64,000 nucleotides of DNA, from contig CAICTM010000139.1 in assembly GCA_903772945.1 (NCBI GenBank), forward strand, positions 44,630 through 108,629, written 5' to 3'. This document shows positions 10,201 through 19,302 of this stretch, in pieces. This stretch comes from Seminavis robusta (Eukaryota > Bacillariophyta > Bacillariophyceae > Naviculales > Naviculaceae). A model generated the notes under the pieces. That model had not been told where the DNA came from, did no database searches, and was given only the letters and a program-made list of their open reading frames with translations. Each line of letters starts with the position of its first letter. Within the stretch, counting starts at the first letter, position 1. The translations under genes and the position numbers were made by a program.

Positions 10201-13200
10201 AGTCGAGATGGCAACGAGCCCATCCCTGTCCTTGGCATAGGCAAGAGCCAGTACACGTTCTTTGCGGCACAGTTTCATATCCAGCAAGTATTCTGAAATG
10301 AGTTTGGAATCACCAGATCCTTCCTCCAGGGCTTTTTTGAGAAACCTGACCCATCCATGCTGCTCAGGACGGGGTATGATTCCCTCTCTGTTTGATTTAA
10401 TGAAGCATTGGATGTATTCAGCCTTCAGAAGGCGGACCGTGTTGACAGCATCTTCTCCCACCACTTCCGATACAGAAAGAGGCAACATCCTGAACCAGCT
10501 TGATGTGATGTTGTTTGATAGGTGGGAATTGAAGATGGCGATTTCAAGAGGGGTGACCCCTTTGCTATCTCCGACTAAGGCAAGCCCCTCTTGCACCAGA
10601 GTATCCAACACAAGTTCATCCGTGCACTGTGCTACAGATGCGTAGTGGAGAGGTGTTCTCCCACGCTTATCCTTCAACTGCAGCAAAACAGAATGATCGA
10701 GACACAGGAAATTCAGAAGTTTCACGTTGATCTTGCTTGCTGCTGCCAATATGTGCAGTGGATTTCTCCCAGCTGTATCTAGCTTGTTGAATTCTTCTTT
10801 GTCGAGTCTCTCCAAGTCTTTGACCTCAGCTGTGGACTGAAAGTAGCATATTTCATGGGCTGGACAGTCTTCAAACATGTTTTGGTACCGTTCCAACTCA
10901 AGAGGGCAGCCTTTAAAGGTATCCTCTTCAACTGATATTGATTTTGGGAGCTTCAAGATTTGAAGGCTCTTACAATGGAGGAATACCTCATTATGCAAGG
11001 ATTGGAGGTCCTTGGGCAGGACGGCAATTTCCAAGCTTTCGCATCCATCAAAGACATTTGCGGGAAGGGAAGACAAAGAAGCAGAAATATCCACAAAAGA
11101 GAGATTTGTGCATCCTTGGAAACAATATGGACTGACGTCTTTCACAGATGCAGGCAGTACAATGCTCCGCAAAGAAGAGCAACCACTGAATGCACGAAAG
11201 CCCAAGGAGACGGAGGAGGAGACAGAAGAGGGCAAAGACAGCGTCCGCAAACTCCTGCAGCCGTCGAAACATGAGCTTCCAATGACCTCTAAAAACTCTC
11301 CGAAATCAATTTCTTCCAGATTTTTGCATCCAGAAAAGGTGGAGTCTTCCAGATGTGTGACAAGCAGAGGCAGCCTCACTCTTTTTAAAGACTCGCAGTG
11401 GTGAAAACATCGTCGCCCAATTGTATTGATGGACAGAGACAAAGTAATGCTCTTCAAGCTTGTGCACTTTCCAAAACACGATTCGTGGATTACTTGGAGT
11501 TGGGAAGGCAGCGCAACAGCTTGCAACGCAGTGCACCCTTCAAAGGCAGAGGAACCTATCTCTTGCGCCTTAAAGGGAACTCTGATGAACTTCAAGCGCT
11601 CACACTCAGCAAAACAGCTTCTGGGGATGGTATTTAGATTGAATGGGAGTCCAACTTTTCTCAAGTTCCCACAACCTAGGAAACAGCATTCTCCAATGAA
11701 ACTTATGGAATTGGGGAGTATAATGGATGGCAGCATGCGGCACCCATGAAATGCCCAGCCTTCTATGCGTTGAAGCGCGGAGGGCAACACAATTACCCCA
11801 AATGAAGACATGGATGCGGACGAGACTGATGTGCCAAAAGAAGATATTGACCCATGAGAACTGTGTGTGCCAAGCTCTTGGGCTAGAGAAGGAACTGTAA
11901 TGGACTTCAAACTGGAACAGCCACTGAAGCACCGATGCGGAATAGTGGTCAAATTTTCAGAAAGTGCCACTGTCTCCAAGACTGAGCATCCACTAAAACA
12001 ACAATCGCCAAGAGAGTTGACAGAGTCTGGTAGCTTGACAGTAGGTAGCTTTTCACATCGACAAAATGCACCACTTTCTATGGTCCGGAGGCTGGAAGGA
12101 AAGACAGCACCTCCCAATGAGTTGATTGTTGATTGTTCTTGAGCTTCAGAGGCGGCCACTATACACTTCAAGCTTATACAATGTTGGAAGCACTCCCGAG
12201 GAATCGTAGTCACATTGTCTGACAGTTCCACAACCTCCAAGCTTTCACACGAATAAAAACAAGAAGTACCAAGGGTAGTGACGCTGTTGGGCATTTTGAT
12301 AGACAAGAGTTCTGTACATCCATAGAAAGCCTCTTCTTCAATTGATTGAAGTGCAGAGGGACTAGAGACATCGTGAGTGGGAATCACGATGGATTTCAAA
12401 CTTGAACACCCACAGAAGCACCACATGGGAATCACAACCAAATTCACTGAAAGTTCCACAGTCTCAAGTGAATTGCAAGCAGAGAAACAACGGTCACCAA
12501 CAGAAGTTAGTGAATTCGGCAGTTTGACAAATTGTATCTTGCTGCATCCTTCAAATGCCGCTTCTCCAATGGATTCAAGTTTGGAGGGGAAAACGCTTCC
12601 ACCCAATGTGTGAATTGCGGATTGTTCTTCAACTTCCGATGGAGTCACCATACACCTCAAATTCAAACATTCTCTAAAGCATTCATCTGGAATGCGGGTC
12701 AAATTTGCCGGAAGCTCCACAGTCTCAAGGGTATAGCACTCGGTGAAACAACTGTCGCCAAGAGAAACAACGGTGTTTGGTAGCTTGATTGACTCAAGGG
12801 TTGCGCAACGAGCAAATGCTTCCTTTTCAATGCGCTTGAGTTTGGGAGGAAGATCAACTGTCTTTAAGTTGGAACACCCATCAAAGCACCCATCTGGAAT
12901 ACTGACCAAATTCACGGACAACTCCAAAAACTGCAGGAGACCGCATCCCATGAAACATCCATTACCTAGAGAACTTAGGGAGTTGGGCAGATGGATGGAC
13001 ACAAGCTTTTGACAAGACATAAATGATTCTTCGCCGATTGATTGGAGTGCCTCCTTGGGGAAGTCGACCCTGGTGAGGGTTTCATGAAGATCCTTGAAGG
13101 CATTGTCTGGAATTTTGGTGACGTCGTCAGCGACAATGAGATGCTCAATCTGGACTTGATCGTCTTCGGCCCACGGAGGCGGGTGCCCCCGATAAATGAC

Positions 13201-14724
13201 TGGTGCTTTTTTCGAGCAGCTCTGTTCGGAATTGTTGCCCACCTCTTGGCTATCTTCATTGTGGTCTCCTCCGTTCTGGTCAGACTGGACTTGTTCTCTG
13301 TTGGACATCTCTTTATCGATTTCTGATTGCACCTGTTCTTCCTCCTGAGACTCTGCTGCCTCCATTTCATCGCTTTCATTGTCCTTCAGCCCTTTCTCGC
13401 CATCAAAAGTGGCCTCCATCTCGCCAGACTGGACATGTTCTCCTTCGAGCATTTCTTTGTCGATTTCTGATTGTTGTCCCTGGTCTTCCTGCGGAGAGTT
13501 GGCTGCCCCCGTTTCATCACTTTCATTGTCCTTCAGCCCTTTCTTTCCATCAGGAGTGGCCTCCTTCTTGTCAGACTGGACTTGTTCTCTGTCGAACATC
13601 TCTTCACCATTTTCTGATTTTTGCTCCTCGTCATTTTCTGATTGTTGCTCCTGTTCTTCGTCCTGAGAATCCGCTGCCTCCATTTCGTTGCTTTCATTGT
13701 CCTTCAGCCCCTTCTCGCCATTAACAGTGGCCTCCGTCTCGTCAGATTGGACTTGTTCTCTGTTGGACATCTCTTCGCCATTTTCTGATTGTTGCTCCTT
13801 TTCATTTTCTGATCGTTGCTCCTGTTCTTCGTCCTGAGAGTCTGCTGCCCCCGTTTCTCCGCCTTCATTGTCCTTCAGCCCTTTTTCGCCATCAACAGTT
13901 CCCTCCTTCTTGTCAGACTGGACTTGTTCCCTGTCAGACATTTTGTTGTCGATTTCTGATTGTTGCTCCTGGTCTTCGTGCTGAAAGTCGTCTGCCACCG
14001 TTTCATCAATTTCATCGTCCTTCAGCCCCTTCTCGCCATTAACAGTGGCCTCCGTCTCGTCAGATTGGACTTGTTCTCTTTCGGACATCTCTTCGCCATT
14101 TACTGATTGTTGCTCCTCTTCATTTTCTGATTGTTGCTCCTGTTCTTCCTCCTGAGAGTCTGCTGCCTGCGTTTCGCCGCTTTCATCGTCCTGCAGCCAT
14201 TTCTCGCCATCAACAGTGGCTTCCTTCTTCCCAGACTGGATTTGTTCTCTGTTGGACATCTCTTCACCATTTTCTGATTGTTGCTCCTCTTCACTTTCTG
14301 ATTGTTTCTCCTGGTCTTTGTGTTGAGAGTCGTCCGCCCCTGTTTCGGCCATTTCATAGTCCTTCAGCCCTTTCTCACCACCAACAGTGGCATCCTTCTT
14401 GTCAGACTCGACTTGTTCTCTGTCGGAAATCTCTCCATGATTTTCTGATTGTTGCTCCTGGTCTTCGTGCTGAGATTTGGCTGCCCCTGTTATGTTGCTT
14501 TTATCATCGTTCAGCAAATGCTCACCATCAACAGCGGCCTCCTTCTCATCAGACTCGACTTGTTCTCCGCCGGAAATCTCTCCATGATTTTCTGATTGTT
14601 GCTCCTGGTCTTCGTGCTGAGAGTCGGCTGCCTCCATTTCATCGCCTTCATCATCGTTCAGCGTCTCGCCATCAACAGTTGCATCCTTCTCCTCGTCAAT
14701 GGATTTCTCGAAAGGGGCTTGCAT
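7207..14724 (-). CDS. Giant acidic-repeat / BspA-LRR / ankyrin / kinase / PH-like protein, 2505 aa
   Basis: Single 7.5-kb frame with ATG at 14722-14724. Approximate domain order: residues 1-500, an E/Q/S-rich acidic repeat array; 520-1285, BspA-like (LRR_5) repeats of the pattern IP..CF.GCSSLK.I.LP; 1300-1420, ankyrin repeats (GRNPLHILAA, GRTPLHYASV, GVTPLEIAI); about 1620, an EF-hand-like stretch (ELFAKVNSGKRNSISEDEF); 1645-1975, a protein kinase domain. In the kinase the VAIK lysine, the catalytic Asp (IIHGDLKMAS) and the DFG-equivalent Asp (LIDLDAS) are kept. HRD reads HGD and the Asn of HRDLKxxN is Ser, so activity may be weak or absent. Then come coiled coils (about 1990-2040 and 2275-2390) and a PH-like end (2405-2500, FLWKQQYYAWYDDGS..LRAKSEEDFNAWVDKG). 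No signal peptide is present. Inferred to be an intracellular scaffold or signalling kinase. Confidence 0.85.
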   Translation of the reverse strand: MQAPFEKSIDEEKDATVDGETLNDDEGDEMEAADSQHEDQEQQSENHGEISGGEQVESDEKEAAVDGEHLLNDDKSNITGAAKSQHEDQEQQSENHGEISDREQVESDKKDATVGGEKGLKDYEMAETGADDSQHKDQEKQSESEEEQQSENGEEMSNREQIQSGKKEATVDGEKWLQDDESGETQAADSQEEEQEQQSENEEEQQSVNGEEMSEREQVQSDETEATVNGEKGLKDDEIDETVADDFQHEDQEQQSEIDNKMSDREQVQSDKKEGTVDGEKGLKDNEGGETGAADSQDEEQEQRSENEKEQQSENGEEMSNREQVQSDETEATVNGEKGLKDNESNEMEAADSQDEEQEQQSENDEEQKSENGEEMFDREQVQSDKKEATPDGKKGLKDNESDETGAANSPQEDQGQQSEIDKEMLEGEHVQSGEMEATFDGEKGLKDNESDEMEAAESQEEEQVQSEIDKEMSNREQVQSDQNGGDHNEDSQEVGNNSEQSCSKKAPVIYRGHPPPWAEDDQVQIEHLIVADDVTKIPDNAFKDLHETLTRVDFPKEALQSIGEESFMSCQKLVSIHLPNSLSSLGNGCFMGCGLLQFLELSVNLVSIPDGCFDGCSNLKTVDLPPKLKRIEKEAFARCATLESIKLPNTVVSLGDSCFTECYTLETVELPANLTRIPDECFRECLNLRCMVTPSEVEEQSAIHTLGGSVFPSKLESIGEAAFEGCSKIQFVKLPNSLTSVGDRCFSACNSLETVELSVNLVVIPMWCFCGCSSLKSIVIPTHDVSSPSALQSIEEEAFYGCTELLSIKMPNSVTTLGTSCFYSCESLEVVELSDNVTTIPRECFQHCISLKCIVAASEAQEQSTINSLGGAVFPSSLRTIESGAFCRCEKLPTVKLPDSVNSLGDCCFSGCSVLETVALSENLTTIPHRCFSGCSSLKSITVPSLAQELGTHSSHGSISSFGTSVSSASMSSFGVIVLPSALQRIEGWAFHGCRMLPSIILPNSISFIGECCFLGCGNLRKVGLPFNLNTIPRSCFAECERLKFIRVPFKAQEIGSSAFEGCTALQAVALPSQLQVIHESCFGKCTSLKSITLSLSINTIGRRCFHHCESLKRVRLPLLVTHLEDSTFSGCKNLEEIDFGEFLEVIGSSCFDGCRSLRTLSLPSSVSSSVSLGFRAFSGCSSLRSIVLPASVKDVSPYCFQGCTNLSFVDISASLSSLPANVFDGCESLEIAVLPKDLQSLHNEVFLHCKSLQILKLPKSISVEEDTFKGCPLELERYQNMFEDCPAHEICYFQSTAEVKDLERLDKEEFNKLDTAGRNPLHILAAASKINVKLLNFLCLDHSVLLQLKDKRGRTPLHYASVAQCTDELVLDTLVQEGLALVGDSKGVTPLEIAIFNSHLSNNITSSWFRMLPLSVSEVVGEDAVNTVRLLKAEYIQCFIKSNREGIIPRPEQHGWVRFLKKALEEGSGDSKLISEYLLDMKLCRKERVLALAYAKDRDGLVAISTAPLVIRDAFYKRLFFLGRYDLDKGPPIHKSPTSLVLSARDGKMDEFFANKFKPLSSMDRDAFRAALLDMDLVKGNYLQSIRANQQVGRRSNDAVFDGLCVENEDVIDELFAKVNSGKRNSISEDEFVEFCLNEFGNKVAIKFMKDKTQFQKETDGRDDLDTKYVVGVICKHDGIEINNTDLNDTLEPYILGVPTEERMKYSNVVVMPFGDRNLDSIYRCERPDLNAARVIMKQVGDALNYLHGRGIIHGDLKMASVIRSSGRYKLIDLDASVRLMAQPTEYIGAKFSSGILPPEMIHCNESFTQAIHYAQYFGYEQPQGLPSKLKIKVPEGGLRSYNVKTFRLQSIMEEVEDPFNGEIKQEKKTIAVTHGLPYKDSLVEAGLAVDVWSFGVMLYAFCTGDSGKSLFDVDRNDDLSSGDEMKELYDWSEATKQAKLDHVVDSAAKKLLNRILSKNPADRPTSMGEILSDDFFCTERKLDIHEVADEASKSIEETVHEESIKTREHVTQKHEEAREHLAEKIREVQTSIYGLSSQLQKNQSATTKMLTTLLLEACVPKYLYLLPKDTSTMMANPKNWIGTQVMLHFVCPISLEVPLDGDGKPIGYEIQMRHGWVKTYGPALLKTLGLLQIGFALGRCRGLPLPCNGGADQFTGQLLSDNGVEFLKAFEGHVRGAFSDPEEIEPDDENAEDWKELATSAVSEFIGDAAEVDPELPETQQSIIKLSYKKIKMLAQSTSEWNDPNFENCGLVKAVHGPSGISEYVHPDVKALFEQKGTGCYDMSPEEIEAGKLRANSEVREALAKEQKKYAALAEKAAVYRKLKVQVLQDEQDRLLERKSHVAKQLNNTPGSQPALDEELQTLQEEIEKKAEDIKREEHQVGAAKTFAKVQQVYCCAVEKQRKYLPFLWKQQYYAWYDDGSVRYSDKESFAEEDSKLHPEVERVTPADTTGYGFVLKFRGKNPDILLRAKSEEDFNAWVDKGDAAIQAARKNSRSSASSELP
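13270..14690 (-). repeat. Imperfect coding repeat array (acidic N-terminus)
   Basis: About eight to nine units of roughly 120-190 nt within the giant gene. Each encodes a variation on SDKKEATVDGEKGLKDNES, then DSQ(H/E)(E/D)(D/E)QEQQSE and MSNREQVQS. Units differ in length because an inner EEQQSENGE block is present in some and absent in others, a sign of unequal exchange or slippage. Confidence 0.85.
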
Positions 14725-14984
14725 TTCGACTGTAGTAGAGACGACGACACGACGACGCCGTCATGAAAATTCGTGCTCTAGCAAGCTGCTTCTAAAGGAG
14801 GTGCTCCAATATCAATTTTGCCCTTGTTCTGGGCGAGTGACAGTCAGGATAGGTCTGAGTGGCGTCACTTGCATTATTGGCGGTGTCTGGAGTACTACTA
14901 TGGGACCCTTACCCCAATTTCCTTTTATGCTGGGCGCCCCAGTACCGGTAGTAGCTTTGGTCTGCAGGTCCCTGCGGCCAATCA

Positions 14985-15164
14985 AATCTTGAGGGTCCCG
15001 CAAAGCCAAACCCTTTGCCCCCCGTAATGGTCCTCAATTTCTTGCCCCTGATCCCACAGAACCTAGTCCTGAATTTCGACTGTTCTTTGCTTAAGCCTGG
15101 CCCCGGCTGGCTTCCGTAGATAATTTCCCTACTCTAAAACCCCCCTATATATAATCTTGAGGGT
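14985..15164 (+). mobile_element. Severely 5'-truncated LINE copy (156 bp of 3' end) with 12-bp TSD
   Basis: The segment 14997-15152 is nearly identical to the last 158 bp of the longer LINE copy at 26741-26898; I see only a 1-nt and a 4-nt indel in the middle plus small differences at the extreme 3' end. It is bounded by aatcttgagggt at 14985-14996 and again at 15153-15164, which fits a target-site duplication. Shared 3' ends, different 5' truncation points and TSDs are the signature of target-primed reverse transcription. The 3' end is C6 plus a short T/A stretch, with no long poly-A. Confidence 0.8.
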
Positions 15165-15393
15165 TCGCATCTGAGTTCAGAGTGACGGTTCTGAGTCGTT
15201 GATACCGGACCGGTACTAGTACCACTGGGCGAGGATGGGTTCTGCCGCCAACACATTGATCTCGATCCTCCAATCCAAAGCCACATCACAAGCCCAAAAG
15301 CTCCAAAGGTGTTTCCTACCACAGAGGACCAGATGTCATCGGGTCCGTGACTCATGCCTCCGTCAATCAAGCAAGCAAACATTTGCGATCCTT

Positions 15394-15412
15394 ATATAAG
15401 ACTGGGCCAATA
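15394..15412 (+). repeat. Left terminal inverted repeat (core)
   Basis: 19-bp sequence atataagactgggccaata, perfectly inverted at 18280-18298. Confidence 0.8.
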
Positions 15413-15731
15413 CAAAGGTCGGCAATGGGGCTTCCGGGTCCCCTGGGGAACCCGGATGTGCAAAATCGCATTTGAGTCGTTCCTTTAAATTTAACATTTC
15501 AGCTATCCATACATGTATATGTTGTATTGATCTGACGTCTGGAAGTTAACGTCGGAAGCAGTCTAAACTAACGACAAATCCGGCAACGATCCGATCCAAC
15601 GGCATTTCGCACTCGGGATAGACTTTTTTTCAGTCCCGCCATCCGTGACTGACCAAATCTGCAAGTCACGATTTCGTTTTCGTGTTTCCGGCATGCACAA
15701 AAAGGGTCCACGATAGCCAATAGAGTCGACC

Positions 15732-18114
15732 ATGAGCCAAGAAAACACCCCCGACGGCCCCTTTACGCCTACTGTGGAGCCCACTAGATTGTTCAGAAGC
15801 CCTGTGGTTAAGCTTAGTTCAAAGAAGGCCCATGAGTTGGAAGAAATGCAGGAATGCAACCTCGAAAAGCTAGTTGAATACGTCCGTGCCGCAATCGAGA
15901 AACCATTCTGTTTTGACCTTATCAACAAACCTGGACGCAGAACAACTTGCACATGTCTACAGGATCTCGGAGAACAGATTGACGATGAAGAGGTAGAGGC
16001 CTGTGCCAAGTCGCTGTTCCTTTTCTGCAAGCTGGATTATGCTGAAAGAAAGCGAATGGTCAAGGAATGGATTCGTTCTGGCTTGGCGGCACAGCTGATG
16101 TTTCAAGGAATGCAGAGGGAAACTACAACCCGAGTGTTCCTTCTACCTGGTTCAACAACAAGATTGATTTGCAGGAATGCGCTGTGCCAGTTCATTGGCT
16201 ATGGACAGAAGTCTTGGAAGGGTGTTGTCAAGTTGGTTAAATCAGGGGAGGATCCTGTTCATGGCTTAAAGAACAAAGTCGGCAACAAACTTAACAGCAA
16301 GTCGATGGATCTCTTCCATGTTTTCTTCACTTCAATGAAAGAACACGCCCTTCCCCGTGCAACCAAGATTGTCAGGACAGAAATGGTGGATGGTGTTAAC
16401 ACTTTGGTTGAGCTTAGGGAAGAAGAGAAAGACATTGTGGAATTGCCATCGTCCATGACCAAGCGTGGGCTGTACAACCGGTTCATAGCAAACCAAGGAT
16501 GGAAGATCAAATGGGACAACAAAGGCCGTCTGTTGAAAAAGACAGAGATTCCGGACACAGAACAGAAAGTCACGGCTTCTCAGTTGCCATCGTGGAGTTC
16601 TTTTCGTCGCTTTTGGAAGTCGGAATATCCCAAGCTGGTTATTCAAAGACCAAGCGCTGATATCTGTGATCAATGCTACGTCTTTGCCAACAAACACAAG
16701 TACTGCGAACACTACAGTCCAAGCGAACTAAACAGGAACAACAAAAAGAAGGGCAAGCACCAGGAAGAAGAGGAGGACAGAATCTGAAGACGAAATGTTT
16801 GAGAAAGCATTGACCATGGTTGATCCCTATGCCCACATCCATGATCGATTCGAGGCCATCAAAGCAATGGAGGACATCGTGTTGTGCTCTTCAATGCATG
16901 TGGAGATGGCGCGACAACAGAGAACTCTGTTCAACTTGAAGAAAGAAGAATCTGTCCGTGACATGGATAAGCCATGGGATCAGCGAGTGTACACCTTTGT
17001 TTGTGACTATGCACAGAATATTGACGTGCCGCACTTTGGACAGGAGCAGCCAGGCGAGACGTACTACCTTTCCCCATTGTGGGCCTACGTATTCGGTGTT
17101 GTCGATTGCTCTTTGTCTCACCTTTATGCATACACTTACCTTGAAGGAGAAGGTCACAAGGGCGGCAACAATGTGGCAAGTCTTTTGACCTATCTCTTGA
17201 TCCAGGAAGATCTTGTGCACGAAGGCCTTATCAGATCCTCTCATCACAACAAGCCGGTGCCAGAGATCAACTTCTTCTTCGATAACTGTCCAGGGCAGAA
17301 CAAAAACAGAATGGTGATTCGCTTGTTGTTGGTATTGGTCAACAGAGGCATCTGTCTAAAGGCCCGTGCAACGTTCCTTGTTAAAGGCCACACAAAGAAT
17401 GACTGCGACCGCATGTTCAACCTGATGAAAAAGGAATACAGAAAGGTGAGGGTGTGTCATGGTTTGTGTTCGCATGAAAACCTGAAGTTACCAATCGTCT
17501 CATCTACACTCCTCTCGTGTGCTTGTTGGTAGGCCAATGTATTCACACCGGAAGAACTCATCGCATGCATGCGGCATGAGGATGTCTCTCCTATTCGTGT
17601 GAAGGCTGAACGGGACTTCTATGACTGGGATAAATACCTCAATACGTACTGGGCTCCAGTGAAGAGAGTGTCGGAGAACCACTGCTTCGAGGCTGATGCG
17701 ACAAGGAGCATGCATCATATCTTTGTGAAGCCTTTTGATGGAGCAAGGGAGGAAGCACAGCTGCTTACAAGGTTGAAGTTGCGTCCGTCGAATTGGAGAA
17801 AGGCAGAAAAAGAAGGAAACTTTGATGCCTTCAAGACTCCCATTAACTTGGAAGGCAAACCGGAGAACCTTATGCCACCAGGTATTCCAGACATCAAGTG
17901 GCAAGAGCTGTACGACAAGTGGAGGCCGTTGGTTCCTCCTCAGAAGAGAACATTAAAGTGGTTCAAGGAGGATCCTGGACAGGAGCGACGCGACAAGGTC
18001 ACCAGGAACTCGAAGAAGGCAAAAGCAGCTAGATCGCAACGCACTGCTACTAAGGTATCTGCTGCGGAATCAGCTAGCATGGCAACATCAGCAACAAGGA
18101 AGACTAGTAGCTAG
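15732..18114 (+). pseudogene. DUF7869-like transposase-related gene, one frameshift, one intron
   Basis: ATG at 15732 opens a 351-codon frame with a zinc-finger-like CDQCYVFANKHKYCEHY near its end, stopping at 16787. The protein continues in another frame from about 16732 (RTESEDEMFEKAL) to 17445. The shift lies within 16732-16787, probably at the A5 run 16743-16747. Next comes an 87-nt phase-0 intron (17446-17532, gtgagg..ttggtag) and a last exon, 17533-18114, with a K/R-rich tail. Conserved landmarks are FVCDYAQNIDVPHFG, FFFDNCPGQNKNRM and GHTKNDCDRMFN. These fit the acidic positions of a DDE/D RNase-H fold and match my memory of the DUF7869 family found in mobile elements of oomycetes, fungi and animals. 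The frameshift suggests an inactive copy unless it is an assembly error. Confidence 0.65.
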
Positions 18115-18279
18115 TTAACAGGTTATGCTAGATTGGCAATATAATGTAAGTTAACGACCATGACATGCTATTGTTGCCTCGAACGGTGTGTTTCAAGTGT
18201 GTCTAACTTCTTTTGCGTTTATCTCGACTTGGGTATCCCGCGGAAAACCGACGACGGACAGAAAAATGACCTCCCATCT

Positions 18280-18298
18280 TATTGGCCCAGTCTTATAT
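18280..18298 (-). repeat. Right terminal inverted repeat (core)
   Basis: tattggcccagtcttatat, the exact reverse complement of 15394-15412. It lies 165 bp beyond the stop codon of the transposase-like gene. Confidence 0.8.
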
Positions 18299-19302
18299 GG
18301 AGCCTGCAAGACATCCTGCTTGGTCAGGCTTCAATCTTTCCAGGTGTTGTTCGTTAAAACCCGAAACTGGGAGGCCCCGGTCTGGCTGGCTGGCCTAGCT
18401 ATGTATCAACAAATAATCAAAGCGCCGTGGCACTGGATTCGATTCCTATCCGGTCTAACACAACCTCACCATCGCTCATCCTTTCCAAACCGCGCTCATG
18501 CCAGGAGCACTGGGATTGACTTCTCAAGCTTGACTCGGGTTTTCGTGACAGCGTTTTCGCGGAGGGAACTCGAGCGAGATTCCTGATTACGATAGATTGG
18601 TGCATCTATCTCATGCATTGATCAAAACCAACCCCTGCATGCATGTGGAGCCTGTAAGGGTTAAAATGGCGCAAATCAAATGAAAAGCGGTGTTGTCGTC
18701 CAAGAAGGAAAGCAGATGCCAACGGTCGGGTGGAGCAAGAACAATAGATATGATATACGTAGACCTGCGTCCAAGTGCTTTGTAGTTTGTGGACTGAAGC
18801 CAGAGTTAGTTGAGGTTTCTGTGAGAAACAAGGACTGACTCTGAAGACATCATGCCACTGTGCTACCCATGAGGATGTAAAGCAAATTAGGCAGGCTTAA
18901 ATGTTTGCTTGGGTTTGCCGTCGTATGACGTTTGCCAACGGCACGCATCAGCCAATGAGAATGCTCATGACTGCCGTGCCAGCTGTTCCTTTGGCTCTTT
19001 GGCTCCGGTCGCTACGTCAGGATTTTGAACAGTTTGCACTTTGCTATGATTGGTTGGTGGACCAATCATCGACTGACTCCTGTTGTTGTTGATGGGTGGT
19101 GGGATCTGTTCTGAATGAATCAGAGAGGAGCACAGAGCTGTCAAGTCAAGGCCAGCTGAGCCAAAGAAAAGATCGGTAGAACAATTACAGTACAGGTCAT
19201 ACCAATAAAATTCATTGAGCCAGAGCAGACCTCAACAAACGAAAGAAAGAAAGAAACAATAGAGTGGAAAAAGACGAGAAGAAGAAACCAAGATCACCAG
19301 CA
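18299..19302. other. Intergenic, 5' flank of hflX
   Basis: No gene supported. A CCAAT-like ccaatgag lies at about 18952 and ccaatcat near 19062. An A/G-rich leader (aaacgaaagaaagaaagaaac) immediately precedes the HflX start and is probably its 5' UTR. Confidence 0.4.

Larger units (their letters stand above)
15394..18298 (+). mobile_element. DNA transposon with 19-bp inverted termini and DUF7869-like gene
   Basis: atataagactgggccaata at 15394-15412 is exactly inverted at 18280-18298. The 2.9-kb interval contains one interrupted transposase-like gene (15732-18114) and nothing else. A GC-rich hairpin (ccgggtcccc/ggggaacccgg) sits just inside the left end. Weak similarity continues outward beyond the 19-bp core (for example gcaaa..ttgcttg against gcaag..ctgcttgg), so the true ends may lie some 30-40 bp further out. 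I could not identify a target-site duplication. Confidence 0.7.
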
